A stretch of 8,153 bases of DNA from SZUA-186 sp041552135 (GTDB lineage Bacteria > Pseudomonadota > Gammaproteobacteria > UBA9214). Position numbers and translations under genes: made by a program. Below are positions 1 to 7,387 of this stretch, one piece after another (positions within the stretch are counted from its first letter, which is position 1; each line of letters starts with the position of its first letter). A model generated the notes under the pieces. The model made no database searches. It was not told the DNA's origin and saw nothing but the letters and a program-made list of their open reading frames with translations. The stretch lies in contig JBFELL010000134.1 in the NCBI GenBank assembly GCA_041552135.1, positions 1-8,153 on the forward strand, read 5' to 3'.

Positions 1-59
1 GGAGCAGGCGCCTGAAGCGTGATAGGCAGGCTTGAAAAACACACGGTATTTTCGCTCAT
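1..59 (-). CDS. Possible start of an unrecognised gene, running off the left edge
   Basis: An ATG at 59-57 opens a reading frame that stays open to the edge of the window, beginning MSENTVCFSSLPITLQAPAP. It has the same direction as the upstream acyltransferase gene and starts 64 bases after that gene's stop, so it could be the next gene of the same transcript. Support is weak: only about 19 codons are visible, there is no convincing Shine-Dalgarno sequence (only GATGA-like bases upstream), and open frames this short are common by chance in GC-rich DNA. I do not recognise the peptide. An alternative is that a plus-strand gene ends in the first few dozen bases. Confidence 0.25.
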   Translation of the reverse strand, partial: MSENTVCFSSLPITLQAPA

Positions 60-123
60 ACGAGATTCATCAAACGGACCAGTCCCTTATCCGTATTCCG
101 CGCCGCCTGGTGGGAAATGCGGG

Positions 124-1068
124 CTAGTAAACCCCGCGATCCTTCATCACCTGCTTGGGCCAGCGCCGGTTGCTGCACAGCCACTGGTCCGGGTGCTCGC
201 GAATGCGTGCCTCCAGCACCTGGATCATTTCCATGGTGATCTGCCGGATGGCGTCGCTATCGGGCGTGTCGGCGGTCGGCTTCGACAGGGCCGGGTAGAA
301 GGTAAAGCGGTAGTGTGCGTGTCCTGTACGCACGCCATAGACGGGTACGATGTCATAGCCGGTCTTCACGGACAGCCATGCCGGCACCGTGGTGATGCCG
401 GCGCCGGTGCCGAAGAACGGCAGCAGGTGCTTGTCGTCGATGCGCACATCGGTGTGCATGCCGACGGAGCGTCCCTGCCGGAGCGATTTCAGCAGCTGGC
501 GCAGGGCATTGCTGCGTGGAATCGGGTTGCACTTCATGATCCTGCGTTTGTTGTCGATCATCCGGTCGAGCCACGGGTTGCTGAGCGGCGTATACAGGCC
601 GTCGGTGGGATAGCCGAACGCTACCAGCACAAAGGCAATCAGTTCCCAGTTGGCGAGATGTGCCGAAACAAAGATGCAGGGTTTCTCGCGGGCGAGAAAG
701 GCCGGGTCCTCGTTCCGGTTGACGATTTCGACATACGGGTCCGGCCGTTCCGTGTCGATAATCTTTTCCAGGTGGGCGAACTCGGTTATGACGGCACCGA
801 GGTTTCCCAGCACACCCCTGGCGAGCCGGTCGATTTCCGCGGTGTCCTTTTCCGGGAAGGCCATGGCCAGATTGGCCCTGATCTTGCGGAACTTGCCGGA
901 TTTCGGCCCGAGCCAGCGCAACAGCCGGTCACCGGTGGCCGAGGCGCGCTCCGGTGACAGCCCTCCCATGATCCACCAGAACAGCGCCAGTGCCGCGGCC
1001 TCGGTGCGCAGTCCGAAGTTTTTCAGCAGACGTGACTGTTGTTTCTTGTTCCAGAGTACCGATGCCAT
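124..1068 (-). CDS. LpxL/HtrB-family lipid A (lysophospholipid-type) acyltransferase
   Basis: The 314-residue product belongs to the LpxL/LpxM (HtrB/MsbB) acyltransferase family, inner-membrane enzymes that transfer a fatty acyl chain from acyl-ACP to a lipid A precursor. The N-terminus has a short basic start, then a hydrophobic anchor at about residues 24-36 (AAALALFWWIMGG). The family's NLAMAFPE block lies at 66-73. The catalytic HX4E motif is SAHLANWE, with His137 and Glu142. The segment around 205-220 (HTDVRIDDKHLLPFFG) and the C-terminal EHPDQW..NRRW (291-303) fit the family, although the usual aromatic before the Arg-Arg is replaced by CSN. Length is typical. The ATG at 1068 gives the expected N-terminus but has no clear Shine-Dalgarno sequence. 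It starts 30 bases after the cusA stop, so co-transcription is likely. A TACAAT box at 1081-1076 could be a weak internal promoter, but no matching -35 is seen. Family is confident; the exact substrate (LpxL or LpxM position, or another lysolipid) is not. Confidence 0.9.
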   Translation of the reverse strand: MASVLWNKKQQSRLLKNFGLRTEAAALALFWWIMGGLSPERASATGDRLLRWLGPKSGKFRKIRANLAMAFPEKDTAEIDRLARGVLGNLGAVITEFAHLEKIIDTERPDPYVEIVNRNEDPAFLAREKPCIFVSAHLANWELIAFVLVAFGYPTDGLYTPLSNPWLDRMIDNKRRIMKCNPIPRSNALRQLLKSLRQGRSVGMHTDVRIDDKHLLPFFGTGAGITTVPAWLSVKTGYDIVPVYGVRTGHAHYRFTFYPALSKPTADTPDSDAIRQITMEMIQVLEARIREHPDQWLCSNRRWPKQVMKDRGVY

Positions 1069-1098
1069 GGGCCGGATTGTACCGTAAAGGTCATTCGA

Positions 1099-4000
1099 TC
1101 AGCTGCGTTTATCGGCGACCGCCTCGCCCGTTGCGGACAGTAACCGGCCTTGCCACAACAGGAACACCGCGGGTATCACGAGCAGGGTCAGCAGCGTGGC
1201 ACTCACCATGCCGCCGACCATGGGCGCGGCGATGCGGCGCATGACCTCGGAGCCGGTACCCCCGCCCAGCATGATCGGCAACAGGCCGGCGATAATGGCG
1301 GCCACCGTCATCATGATCGGGCGCACCCGCATCAGGGCGCCCTCGATGACGGCGTTGCGGATATCCTCCCGGTGCAGTTCCCGCCGCTCGTCCCGGGCCG
1401 TCTCCCGCATCCGCTGCAGGGCCTGGTTGAGGTAGACCAGCATCAGCACACCGATCTCGACCGCCACGCCGGCCAGGGCGATGAAGCCGACACCGACCGC
1501 GACCGACATGTTGTAGCCCAGCAGGTAGAGCAGCCAGAAACCGCCGACGAGGGCCAGCGGCAGCGTACCCATGATAATGACGACTTCCGTGAAGTTGCGG
1601 AAATTGAGATACAGCAGCAGCACGATGATGGCGAGCGTGATCGGCACCACGGTGACCAGGCGTTGCTTCGCGCGTACCAGATACTCGTACTGGCCGGACC
1701 AGGCCACCGAGTAGCCGGGTGGCAGTTCCACCCGGTCCCGGACCACCTGCTGCGCCTCGGCGACGTAGGATCCGAGGTCGCGACCCTGGATGTCGATATA
1801 GATCCAGCCGTTGAGCCGGGCGTTCTCTGTCTTGATCAGTCCGGGTCCGTCATCGATGCGCACATCGGCGACCTCCACCAGCGGCACGTGTGCGCCAGCG
1901 GGGGTGACAATGGGCAGGTGGCGCAGCTTTTCCAGCGAGTCGCGGATGTCGCGCGGGTAGCGGATGTTGATGGGATAGCGTTCCAGGCCCTCAACGGTTT
2001 GGGACACGCTCATGCCACCCAGCGCGGTGCGCACCACTTCCTGCACGTCGGCGATATTGAGCGCGAAGCGTGCGGCCGCGGAGCGGTCGATATCGATGGT
2101 GATGTAGCGACCGCCGGCCACCCTTTCCGAGTAGGCCGAGACGGTGCCGGGCACCGCCTTGACCACCTCCTCGATACGCCGGCCGACCTCCTGGATGGTG
2201 TCGAGGTCCGGACCGGCCACCTTGATACCGACGGGGGTCTTGATGCCGGTCGCCTGCATGTCGATGCGGTTCTTGATCGGCATCACCCAGGCATTGGTGA
2301 TGCCCGGGAGCTTCACCAGCCGGTCCAGTTCGCGCTTGAGTTTCTCGGTGGTCATCCCGTCCCGCCATTCATCCCGCGGCTTCAGCTGGATGGTGGTTTC
2401 CACCATGGTGAGCGGGGCGGGGTCGGTAGCCGTGTCGGCGCGACCGACCTTGCCGAAGACGCGTTTCACCTCGGGCACGGTGGCAATCAGCTTGTCGGTC
2501 TGCTGCAGGATTTCCTGGGCCTTGCCGATGGACACGGCCGGGAAGGTGCTCGGCATGTACAGCAGGTCGCCTTCGTCGAGATCGGGCATGAACTCAGAAC
2601 CCAGCCGCAGCATGGGCCAGGCACCGGCGAGCACCACCAGCAGCGCGGCCAGCAGCACCAGTCGCGGTGCGCGCAGCACCAGCCCGATCAGCGGCCGGTA
2701 AACGGTGATCAGGATACGGTCCACCGGGTTCTTTGATTCAGGAACGATGTGGCCGCGGATGAAGTAACCCATCAGTACCGGCACCAGGGTGATCGATAAC
2801 CCGGCCGCCGCCGCCATGGCGAAGGTTTTGGTATAGGCCAGCGGCGCGAACAGCCGGCCCTCCTGTGCCTCCAGGGTGAACACCGGCAGGAAGCTCAGGG
2901 TAATGATCAGCAGCGAGAAGAACAGCGGCGGCCCGACCTCGCTGGCGGCCTGGCGCATGATCTCCCAGCGGTTGTCATCTGTCAGCGCCTGCCGTTCGAG
3001 GTGCTTGTGCACGTTCTCGATCATGACGATGGCCGCATCCACCATGGCGCCAATGGCAATGGCGATGCCGCCGAGCGACATGATGTTGGCATTGATGCCG
3101 AGCTGCTGCATGACGATGAAGGCGGCAAGGATACCGATCGGCAGCGAGATGACAATGACCAGTGCCGAGCGCAGGTGGAACAGGAATACGGCGCAGACCA
3201 GTGCCACGATCAGGAATTCCTGCACCAGCTTGGTGTTGAGTGAAGCCACGGCGCGCTGGATCAGCGACGAGCGGTCGTAGGTCTCGATGATCTCGACACC
3301 CGGTGGCAGGCCCTTGCGCAGCTCGTCGAGCCGTGTCTTGACGCCGTCGATGGTGGTCTTGGCGTTTTCACCGAAACGCATGATGATCACGCCGCCAACG
3401 ACCTCGCCCTCGCCGTCAAGTTCGGCGATGCCGCGCCTGAGCCGCGGCCCGAGCCGGACCTCGGCGACGTCCGAGAGCAGGATCGGCGTACCGCTTTCGT
3501 TGACGCCGAGCGGGATGCGGCGCAGGTCCTCCGGCTCGTCCACGTAACCGGTCGCACGCACCATGTACTCCGCCTCGGCCATCTCGATGACCGAACCCCC
3601 GACCTCCTGGTTGCCCCGCATGATGGCCTGGCGTACCCGGGAGACCGGCAGTCCGTAGGCGCGCAGCCTGTCCGGGTCCAGTACCACCTGGTACTGCTTG
3701 ACCATGCCGCCGATGGTGGCGACCTCGGAGACGCCGGGCACGGTCTGCAGTTCGTATTTCAGGAACCAGTCCTGCAGGCTGCGCAGCTGCGCCAGGTCGT
3801 TGCGACCGCTGCGGTCGACAAGGGCGTATTCGTAGATCCAGCCGACGCCGGTGGCATCGGGCCCGAGTTCCGGGCGTGCATCCGCGGGCAGCTTGCCGGC
3901 GGCCTGGCTGAGGTATTCAAGCACGCGCGTTCGTGCCCAGTAGGGATCGGTGCCGTCCTCGAAGATGACGTAGACATAGGAGTCGCCAAAGAAGGAATAG

Positions 4001-4251
4001 CCGCGCACATTGATCGCCCTGGGTACTGCCAGCATCGCCGTGGTGAGCGGATAGGTGACCTGGTCCTCGACGACCTGGGGTGCCTGTCCCGGATAGCCGG
4101 TCTTGATGATGACCTGGACGTCTGACAGGTCCGGGATTGCATCCAGCGGCGTGTGCTTTACCGCATACATGCCCCAGGCCGTCAGGATCGACGTCAGCAA
4201 CAGAACCATGAAACGGTTCTCGACCGACCAGCGAATGACGTGATTGATCAT
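1099..4251 (-). CDS. cusA: CusA-type heavy-metal RND efflux pump (Cu(I)/Ag(I))
   Basis: The 1050-residue product is a full-length heavy-metal RND transporter, the proton-driven inner-membrane pump of a tripartite copper/silver exporter. One transmembrane helix lies at about 13-31, the first periplasmic domain follows, then helices around 343-548, the second periplasmic domain, and helices around 865-1033. The TM4 signature GGIAIAIGAMVDAAIVMIEN (395-413 region) is the CusA (HME4, monovalent metal) form rather than the CzcA divalent form. The three methionines that bind Cu/Ag in the E. coli CusA cleft (573, 623, 672) have counterparts at Met566 (LLYMPST), Met616 (LTMVET) and Met665 (RIDMQATG). 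The channel methionines appear as Met391, 403, 410, 479, 494 and 1004. Asp405 and Glu932 match the proton-relay residues Asp405 and Glu939, but the Lys984 position is Ile979, and Met271 is Leu271. The start ATG overlaps the cusB stop in an ATGA junction, with GGAG 8 bases upstream. Confidence 0.97.
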   Translation of the reverse strand: MINHVIRWSVENRFMVLLLTSILTAWGMYAVKHTPLDAIPDLSDVQVIIKTGYPGQAPQVVEDQVTYPLTTAMLAVPRAINVRGYSFFGDSYVYVIFEDGTDPYWARTRVLEYLSQAAGKLPADARPELGPDATGVGWIYEYALVDRSGRNDLAQLRSLQDWFLKYELQTVPGVSEVATIGGMVKQYQVVLDPDRLRAYGLPVSRVRQAIMRGNQEVGGSVIEMAEAEYMVRATGYVDEPEDLRRIPLGVNESGTPILLSDVAEVRLGPRLRRGIAELDGEGEVVGGVIIMRFGENAKTTIDGVKTRLDELRKGLPPGVEIIETYDRSSLIQRAVASLNTKLVQEFLIVALVCAVFLFHLRSALVIVISLPIGILAAFIVMQQLGINANIMSLGGIAIAIGAMVDAAIVMIENVHKHLERQALTDDNRWEIMRQAASEVGPPLFFSLLIITLSFLPVFTLEAQEGRLFAPLAYTKTFAMAAAAGLSITLVPVLMGYFIRGHIVPESKNPVDRILITVYRPLIGLVLRAPRLVLLAALLVVLAGAWPMLRLGSEFMPDLDEGDLLYMPSTFPAVSIGKAQEILQQTDKLIATVPEVKRVFGKVGRADTATDPAPLTMVETTIQLKPRDEWRDGMTTEKLKRELDRLVKLPGITNAWVMPIKNRIDMQATGIKTPVGIKVAGPDLDTIQEVGRRIEEVVKAVPGTVSAYSERVAGGRYITIDIDRSAAARFALNIADVQEVVRTALGGMSVSQTVEGLERYPINIRYPRDIRDSLEKLRHLPIVTPAGAHVPLVEVADVRIDDGPGLIKTENARLNGWIYIDIQGRDLGSYVAEAQQVVRDRVELPPGYSVAWSGQYEYLVRAKQRLVTVVPITLAIIVLLLYLNFRNFTEVVIIMGTLPLALVGGFWLLYLLGYNMSVAVGVGFIALAGVAVEIGVLMLVYLNQALQRMRETARDERRELHREDIRNAVIEGALMRVRPIMMTVAAIIAGLLPIMLGGGTGSEVMRRIAAPMVGGMVSATLLTLLVIPAVFLLWQGRLLSATGEAVADKRS

Positions 4252-5438
4252 GGCGCGGTCTCCGGTGCGCTCATGCGCATCAGGCTGGCCTTGAGGCTTG
4301 CCTCGGAGTCGATCAGGAACTGTCCCGAGATCACCACGTCTTCCCCTTCATCAAGACCCCGCGCGATCTCGACCCACTCCCCGCTCTCGATACCCGCCTG
4401 TACCTCGCGCGCCTCGAAACGCCCCTCGCCGAGCGCGATGATGACCCGCTCGGCACGGCCGGTGCGGATCAGTGCCTGCAGCGGGATAACGATGATGTTC
4501 TCGCGCGGTCCGCCGAAGATGCGCACATTGGCATACATATTGGGCTTGAGCGCCTCTTCCGGGTTGTCAAAGCGCAGCCGCACCTTGAGGGTGCGGGTTT
4601 TCGGATCGAGGCTGGGATAGATGTATTCCACCTTGCCCTGCCACACCTGGCCGGGACGATAGGCAAGTCGCACCTCGGCCGACTGGTCCACCTTCACCCA
4701 GTCGGCCTGTCGCTCGTAGACCTCGGCAAGCAGCCAGACACTGGACAGGTCGGCCAGGCTCATGACACGCATGGCAGGCTTGACGAACATGCCTTCGCGC
4801 ACCGGCAGGGTCGCAACCACGCCGTCCTGCGGGGCATAGATGGCAACGCTCTGTTGCACGCGCCGTGTTTTCTTCAGTCGCGTGATCTGGTCGGCGGGTA
4901 TGCCCAGGGCTTCCAGCCGGTCGCGCGATGCCTGCGTCAGCTCCCGGCTGCCGATCTTCAGTGCCTGCACGTACTCCTCCTGGGCGTTGACGAGGTCCGG
5001 GGAATACAGGTCGAACAGGCGCTGTCCCCGGGTGACCCGTTCGCCCTCGGACTCGACGTAGAGTCGCTCGAGCCAGCCCTCGGTTCGCAGGTGAATGTGA
5101 CTGACCTTCGATTCGTCGTAGTCCACATAGCCCACGGTGTCGATGCCGCGCCACAGACGCGAGCGCTCGGACCTTGCCGTGCGCACACCGAGGTTCTGCA
5201 CGACCTCGGGTGCGATGCTGACGGTCCTGCCGTCGCCGTCGCTGTCACCGGCATACACCGGCACCAGGTCCATGCCCATGGGGGACTTGCCGGGTTTGTC
5301 TCGCCGGTAATTCGGATCCATGGGCGCGACCCAGTAGAGAATGTCATTTTCATCACCGGCTGCCGTTGCCGCCTGTGGCAGGAGCATGGCCGCCAGCAGG
5401 CAGCAGGCGATTGATCTGTTCAGGGTGTGCATGTTCAT
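4248..5438 (-). CDS. cusB: CusB-like periplasmic adaptor (membrane fusion protein)
   Basis: The 396-residue product is the periplasmic adaptor linking the RND pump to the outer-membrane channel. A signal peptide covers about residues 1-27 (hydrophobic core CCLLAAMLL, likely cut after ATAA). It is followed by a short metal-binding segment at 35-62, YWVAPMDPNYRRDKPGKSPM then GMDLVPVY. This matches the N-terminal copper-binding stretch of E. coli CusB and offers Met40, Met54 and Met56 in place of the cysteines used by related heavy-metal-binding domains. The barrel-sandwich/lipoyl halves lie near 112-142 and 197-228. Between them is a helical hairpin (about 145-192), and beta-barrel and membrane-proximal domains follow to about 375. 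The start ATG sits inside the cusC stop (ATGA overlap), with GGAG 7 bases upstream, and its own stop overlaps cusA the same way. Translational coupling should keep the pump components in proportion. Length is normal for CusB. Confidence 0.95.
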   Translation of the reverse strand: MNMHTLNRSIACCLLAAMLLPQAATAAGDENDILYWVAPMDPNYRRDKPGKSPMGMDLVPVYAGDSDGDGRTVSIAPEVVQNLGVRTARSERSRLWRGIDTVGYVDYDESKVSHIHLRTEGWLERLYVESEGERVTRGQRLFDLYSPDLVNAQEEYVQALKIGSRELTQASRDRLEALGIPADQITRLKKTRRVQQSVAIYAPQDGVVATLPVREGMFVKPAMRVMSLADLSSVWLLAEVYERQADWVKVDQSAEVRLAYRPGQVWQGKVEYIYPSLDPKTRTLKVRLRFDNPEEALKPNMYANVRIFGGPRENIIVIPLQALIRTGRAERVIIALGEGRFEAREVQAGIESGEWVEIARGLDEGEDVVISGQFLIDSEASLKASLMRMSAPETAP

Positions 5439-6751
5439 GGCTTGTCTCCGGCAAGGTAGAGCAGGTTGGCCTGTGCCTTGGCGCGATCGACCCGGATTCT
5501 CAGGGACTCCAGCCGCACATCCAGGTCGGTGATGCGGGCTCGCATGAGGGTGGTGAACTCGCTGATCCCGCTCTGATAGGCCTTCAGTGAAGCCTGTGCA
5601 TTGGCGGCGGCGACCTGCTGCAGCTGCGATTCGTACAGCGTCACGCGCTCACCGAGCCGCTGCCAGTTGGCGTAATCCGACTCCAGCATCCGACGCAGTT
5701 CCCGCAGGCGGTCCTCACGTGACAGGTGGATGGCCTCGGCCTGCTGCAGGCTGGCCGACAGCCGCCGGTCCTGGCGGTTCTTCGGAAACAGCGGCAGGTC
5801 GAGACTGACCATGGCGGCCATCATGTCGGCACGATCGCTGCCGTCAGGGTCGTCTCCGAAACGCTTGCGGTATTCCAGACCGGCACTCCAGCCGGGCTTG
5901 TACTGCTCGCGCGCAATCTGCACGGCGCGGTTTTCCGCCTCGAGTTTTGCCGTCTCCAGGCGGATGACGGGATGCTCCATGAGGGCCGCCTCGAGTTCAC
6001 CCTTTGCCGGCAGCGGCGGTAACTGTGGAAATTCACGCTCGACGGGCAGCATGGTGGCATCCCCGATCCACTTCATCAAGGCGGCGCGGTTACGGTCCGC
6101 CTCGTTGCGGATTTGCGTGGTGCGGTCGTCCAGCCGGGATAGCTCCAGTGAAGAGCGCAGCACATCCTGCTGACTGACGCGGCCGCTGGCGTAATGTGAC
6201 TGCGTAATCTCCACCAGCTGGGCAAACAGTTCACGTGCATCCGTGACGATGCTCTGCGCCTCCAGCTGGTAATACAGCTCCAGGAAGCGGTTACGCACGT
6301 CGCGCACCAGCAGCCGGCCGGCACTCTCGGCACCGGCCGCCTCGGAGGTGGCCAGCCACTCGCTCTGCTCGCGCCTGTAGTGCAGCGTCCTGCCACGCGG
6401 GAAGGACTGCACCACGCCCAGGCGCAGTTGCGTGGTCGGTTCCTCGTCGAGTTCGAAATCATCCAGTGGCAGGTTGTAGAGCCCGGTTTTCAGCTTCGGA
6501 TCCGGCAACTGGCCGTCGGCCACGGCGTCGTCGCTGAAGGCCTGCGAGCGGGCGCGCCTTGCCGCGATCACCGGGTCATCGGCGAGCGCCAGCCGGACGG
6601 TTTCGTCAATACCGAGATCGGCCCGGCTGGGGGTGGCCGGCAGTGACAGGGCAAGCAGCAGCGTCAGCGCGCCTGCCAGCGGGATCTTCAGGGTTGTCCG
6701 CGCAGTCGCGCCAGGGCGCGAGCACCGGACGGGTTTCCGGGTAATACACAT
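5435..6751 (-). CDS. cusC: CusC-like TolC-family outer-membrane efflux channel
   Basis: The 438-residue product is a TolC-superfamily outer-membrane factor, forming the trimeric exit duct of the CusCBA complex. After a signal peptide come two related long helical repeats typical of the family: about 48-250, including GIDETVRLALADDPVI and FPRGRTLHYRREQ, and about 255-435, including MVSLDLPLFPKNRQDRR and a final coiled-coil segment with YQSGISEFTTLMRARI. The signal peptide is unusual. It has a basic n-region of about 20 residues, a core IPLAGALTLLLALSL, and a probable cut after SRA at residue 44. No lipobox is visible, so unlike E. coli CusC it is probably not a lipoprotein. The ATG at 6751 is favoured because GGAGAAG (6762-6756) precedes it at good spacing and no better in-frame start follows. 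It is the first gene of the overlapping cusCBA set. CusC is assigned mainly by its neighbours; the sequence alone supports only TolC family. Confidence 0.93.
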   Translation of the reverse strand: MCITRKPVRCSRPGATARTTLKIPLAGALTLLLALSLPATPSRADLGIDETVRLALADDPVIAARRARSQAFSDDAVADGQLPDPKLKTGLYNLPLDDFELDEEPTTQLRLGVVQSFPRGRTLHYRREQSEWLATSEAAGAESAGRLLVRDVRNRFLELYYQLEAQSIVTDARELFAQLVEITQSHYASGRVSQQDVLRSSLELSRLDDRTTQIRNEADRNRAALMKWIGDATMLPVEREFPQLPPLPAKGELEAALMEHPVIRLETAKLEAENRAVQIAREQYKPGWSAGLEYRKRFGDDPDGSDRADMMAAMVSLDLPLFPKNRQDRRLSASLQQAEAIHLSREDRLRELRRMLESDYANWQRLGERVTLYESQLQQVAAANAQASLKAYQSGISEFTTLMRARITDLDVRLESLRIRVDRAKAQANLLYLAGDKP

Positions 6752-6755
6752 GGGT

Positions 6756-6762
6756 CTTCTCC
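6756..6762 (-). promoter_or_regulatory. Shine-Dalgarno sequence of cusC
   Basis: GGAGAAG on the minus strand, with its GGAG core (6762-6759) seven bases before the ATG at 6751. It decides the start of the cusC-like gene despite the unusually long N-terminal region this start gives. Because it follows the hairpin at 6785-6815, cusC can be translated from a transcript that starts before or is processed at the hairpin. Confidence 0.6.
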
Positions 6763-6784
6763 ATCGCCATACAGCGGAACGTCA

Positions 6785-6815
6785 ACACGCCGCCGCGGGC
6801 AATGCGGTGGCGTGT
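6785..6815 (-). other. Strong imperfect hairpin between the small exported-protein gene and cusC
   Basis: Two 12-base arms, ACACGCCGCCGC (6785-6796) and GCGGTGGCGTGT (6804-6815), pair across a 7-base loop. In the plus-strand sense the single non-Watson-Crick position is a G-U wobble. In the minus-strand mRNA, the direction of the flanking genes, it is an A-C mismatch. The hairpin lies 11 bases after the stop of the small exported protein gene and 33 bases before the cusC start. No run of T follows on either strand, so it is a poor intrinsic terminator. Processing, mRNA stabilisation or partial attenuation between the first gene and cusCBA are the plausible roles, and this is inference. Confidence 0.55.
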
Positions 6816-6826
6816 ACCGGTGTGGC

Positions 6827-7219
6827 TCAGGGAGAAGCGGGTGGTCGAAGCAGTGGAATGACGGTGCGATCGGAAAAGCGGCTCGACAGGCTGATCTTCA
6901 GTGGCGGGTGATACGGGCTTGCGGGCGTGAGGCTGCCATCCAGCAGCGCCGTGGCCGGGTGGACGCAGCTGCTGCAGGCATTGTCACAGCAATCACCGCT
7001 GCAGCCGGTTTTACATTGCTGGTCCGCCTTCGTGGTGTCGGGCGGATGGTGCATGCCATGCATGTCACTGGTCTTTTGCATGTCGCCCTGCATACCCGCG
7101 CAGTGCGACTCGCCTTCGGCGGAGGCCGGTGCCGGTAAGGCCAGGGCACCGCGCAATGGCGCCGCGGCCAGGGCAAGGGCGACCAGAATCAGTATCAGCT
7201 TGTTCAGGCATTGTGGCAT
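6827..7219 (-). CDS. Small exported Met/His/Cys-rich protein, putative periplasmic copper binder (CopL-like)
   Basis: The 130-residue product has a clear signal peptide (NKLILILVALALAAAPLRG, likely cut near APASA, residue 34). A mature region crowded with soft-metal ligands follows: His39-Cys40, Met43, Met47, then MHGMHH (53-58), then Cys69, 73, 77, 78, 82, 85 and His87 in a C-x3-C-x3-CC-x3-C-x2-C pattern. The tail is ligand-free and ends DRTVIPLLRPPASP. This layout and the RPP-type ending resemble the small CopL/DUF2946-type proteins found with proteobacterial copper-resistance genes, but I assign this by pattern only. It lies upstream of cusCBA in the same direction, 75 bases from cusC, so it is probably the first gene of the operon and a periplasmic copper sponge, chaperone or sensor. 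No CusF gene is present. The start is uncertain: an ATG at 7219 is directly preceded by a TTG at 7222, and only a weak AGGG lies upstream. Confidence 0.75.
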   Translation of the reverse strand: MPQCLNKLILILVALALAAAPLRGALALPAPASAEGESHCAGMQGDMQKTSDMHGMHHPPDTTKADQQCKTGCSGDCCDNACSSCVHPATALLDGSLTPASPYHPPLKISLSSRFSDRTVIPLLRPPASP

Positions 7220-7253
7220 CAATACAAGGATAGCCCTGCTTTTGTCTTTAAAT

Positions 7254-7270
7254 CAAGGAGCTGCAAGGAG
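7254..7270. repeat. Direct repeat of CAAGGAG, one helical turn apart
   Basis: CAAGGAG occurs at 7254-7260 and again at 7264-7270, with starts exactly 10 bases apart. It lies 35-51 bases upstream of the start of the small exported protein gene, where a regulator of the copper operon would be expected to act. Two copies on the same face of the helix suit a response-regulator dimer, but a 7-base repeat can arise by chance and the motif matches no copper operator I know. Confidence 0.3.
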
Positions 7271-7387
7271 GGTAGCGACCGGCATGCGGCAATCATGAGG
7301 GGGCGGGGGGCCTGTACAACGGTAATTATCCGCCTCGAAAAGGGCTTCCGGTCCTGTCGTCAGGCTGGGGTTGGCTGCGCCCGGCAT

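Noticed and set aside
19..957. 312-codon plus-strand frame opposite the acyltransferase gene
   Set aside because: The minus strand carries the clear acyltransferase with its HX4E motif; this frame has no domain and is its complement-strand shadow.
1150..2736. Very long open frame (528 codons) on the plus strand opposite cusA
   Set aside because: It lies wholly antisense to a well-matched RND pump. Its translation is rich in His, Asp, Gln and Arg with no recognisable domain, as expected for the complement of GC-rich coding DNA.
4854..5414. 186-codon plus-strand frame opposite cusB
   Set aside because: It is antisense to a confident CusB adaptor and has no recognisable motif or ribosome-binding site.
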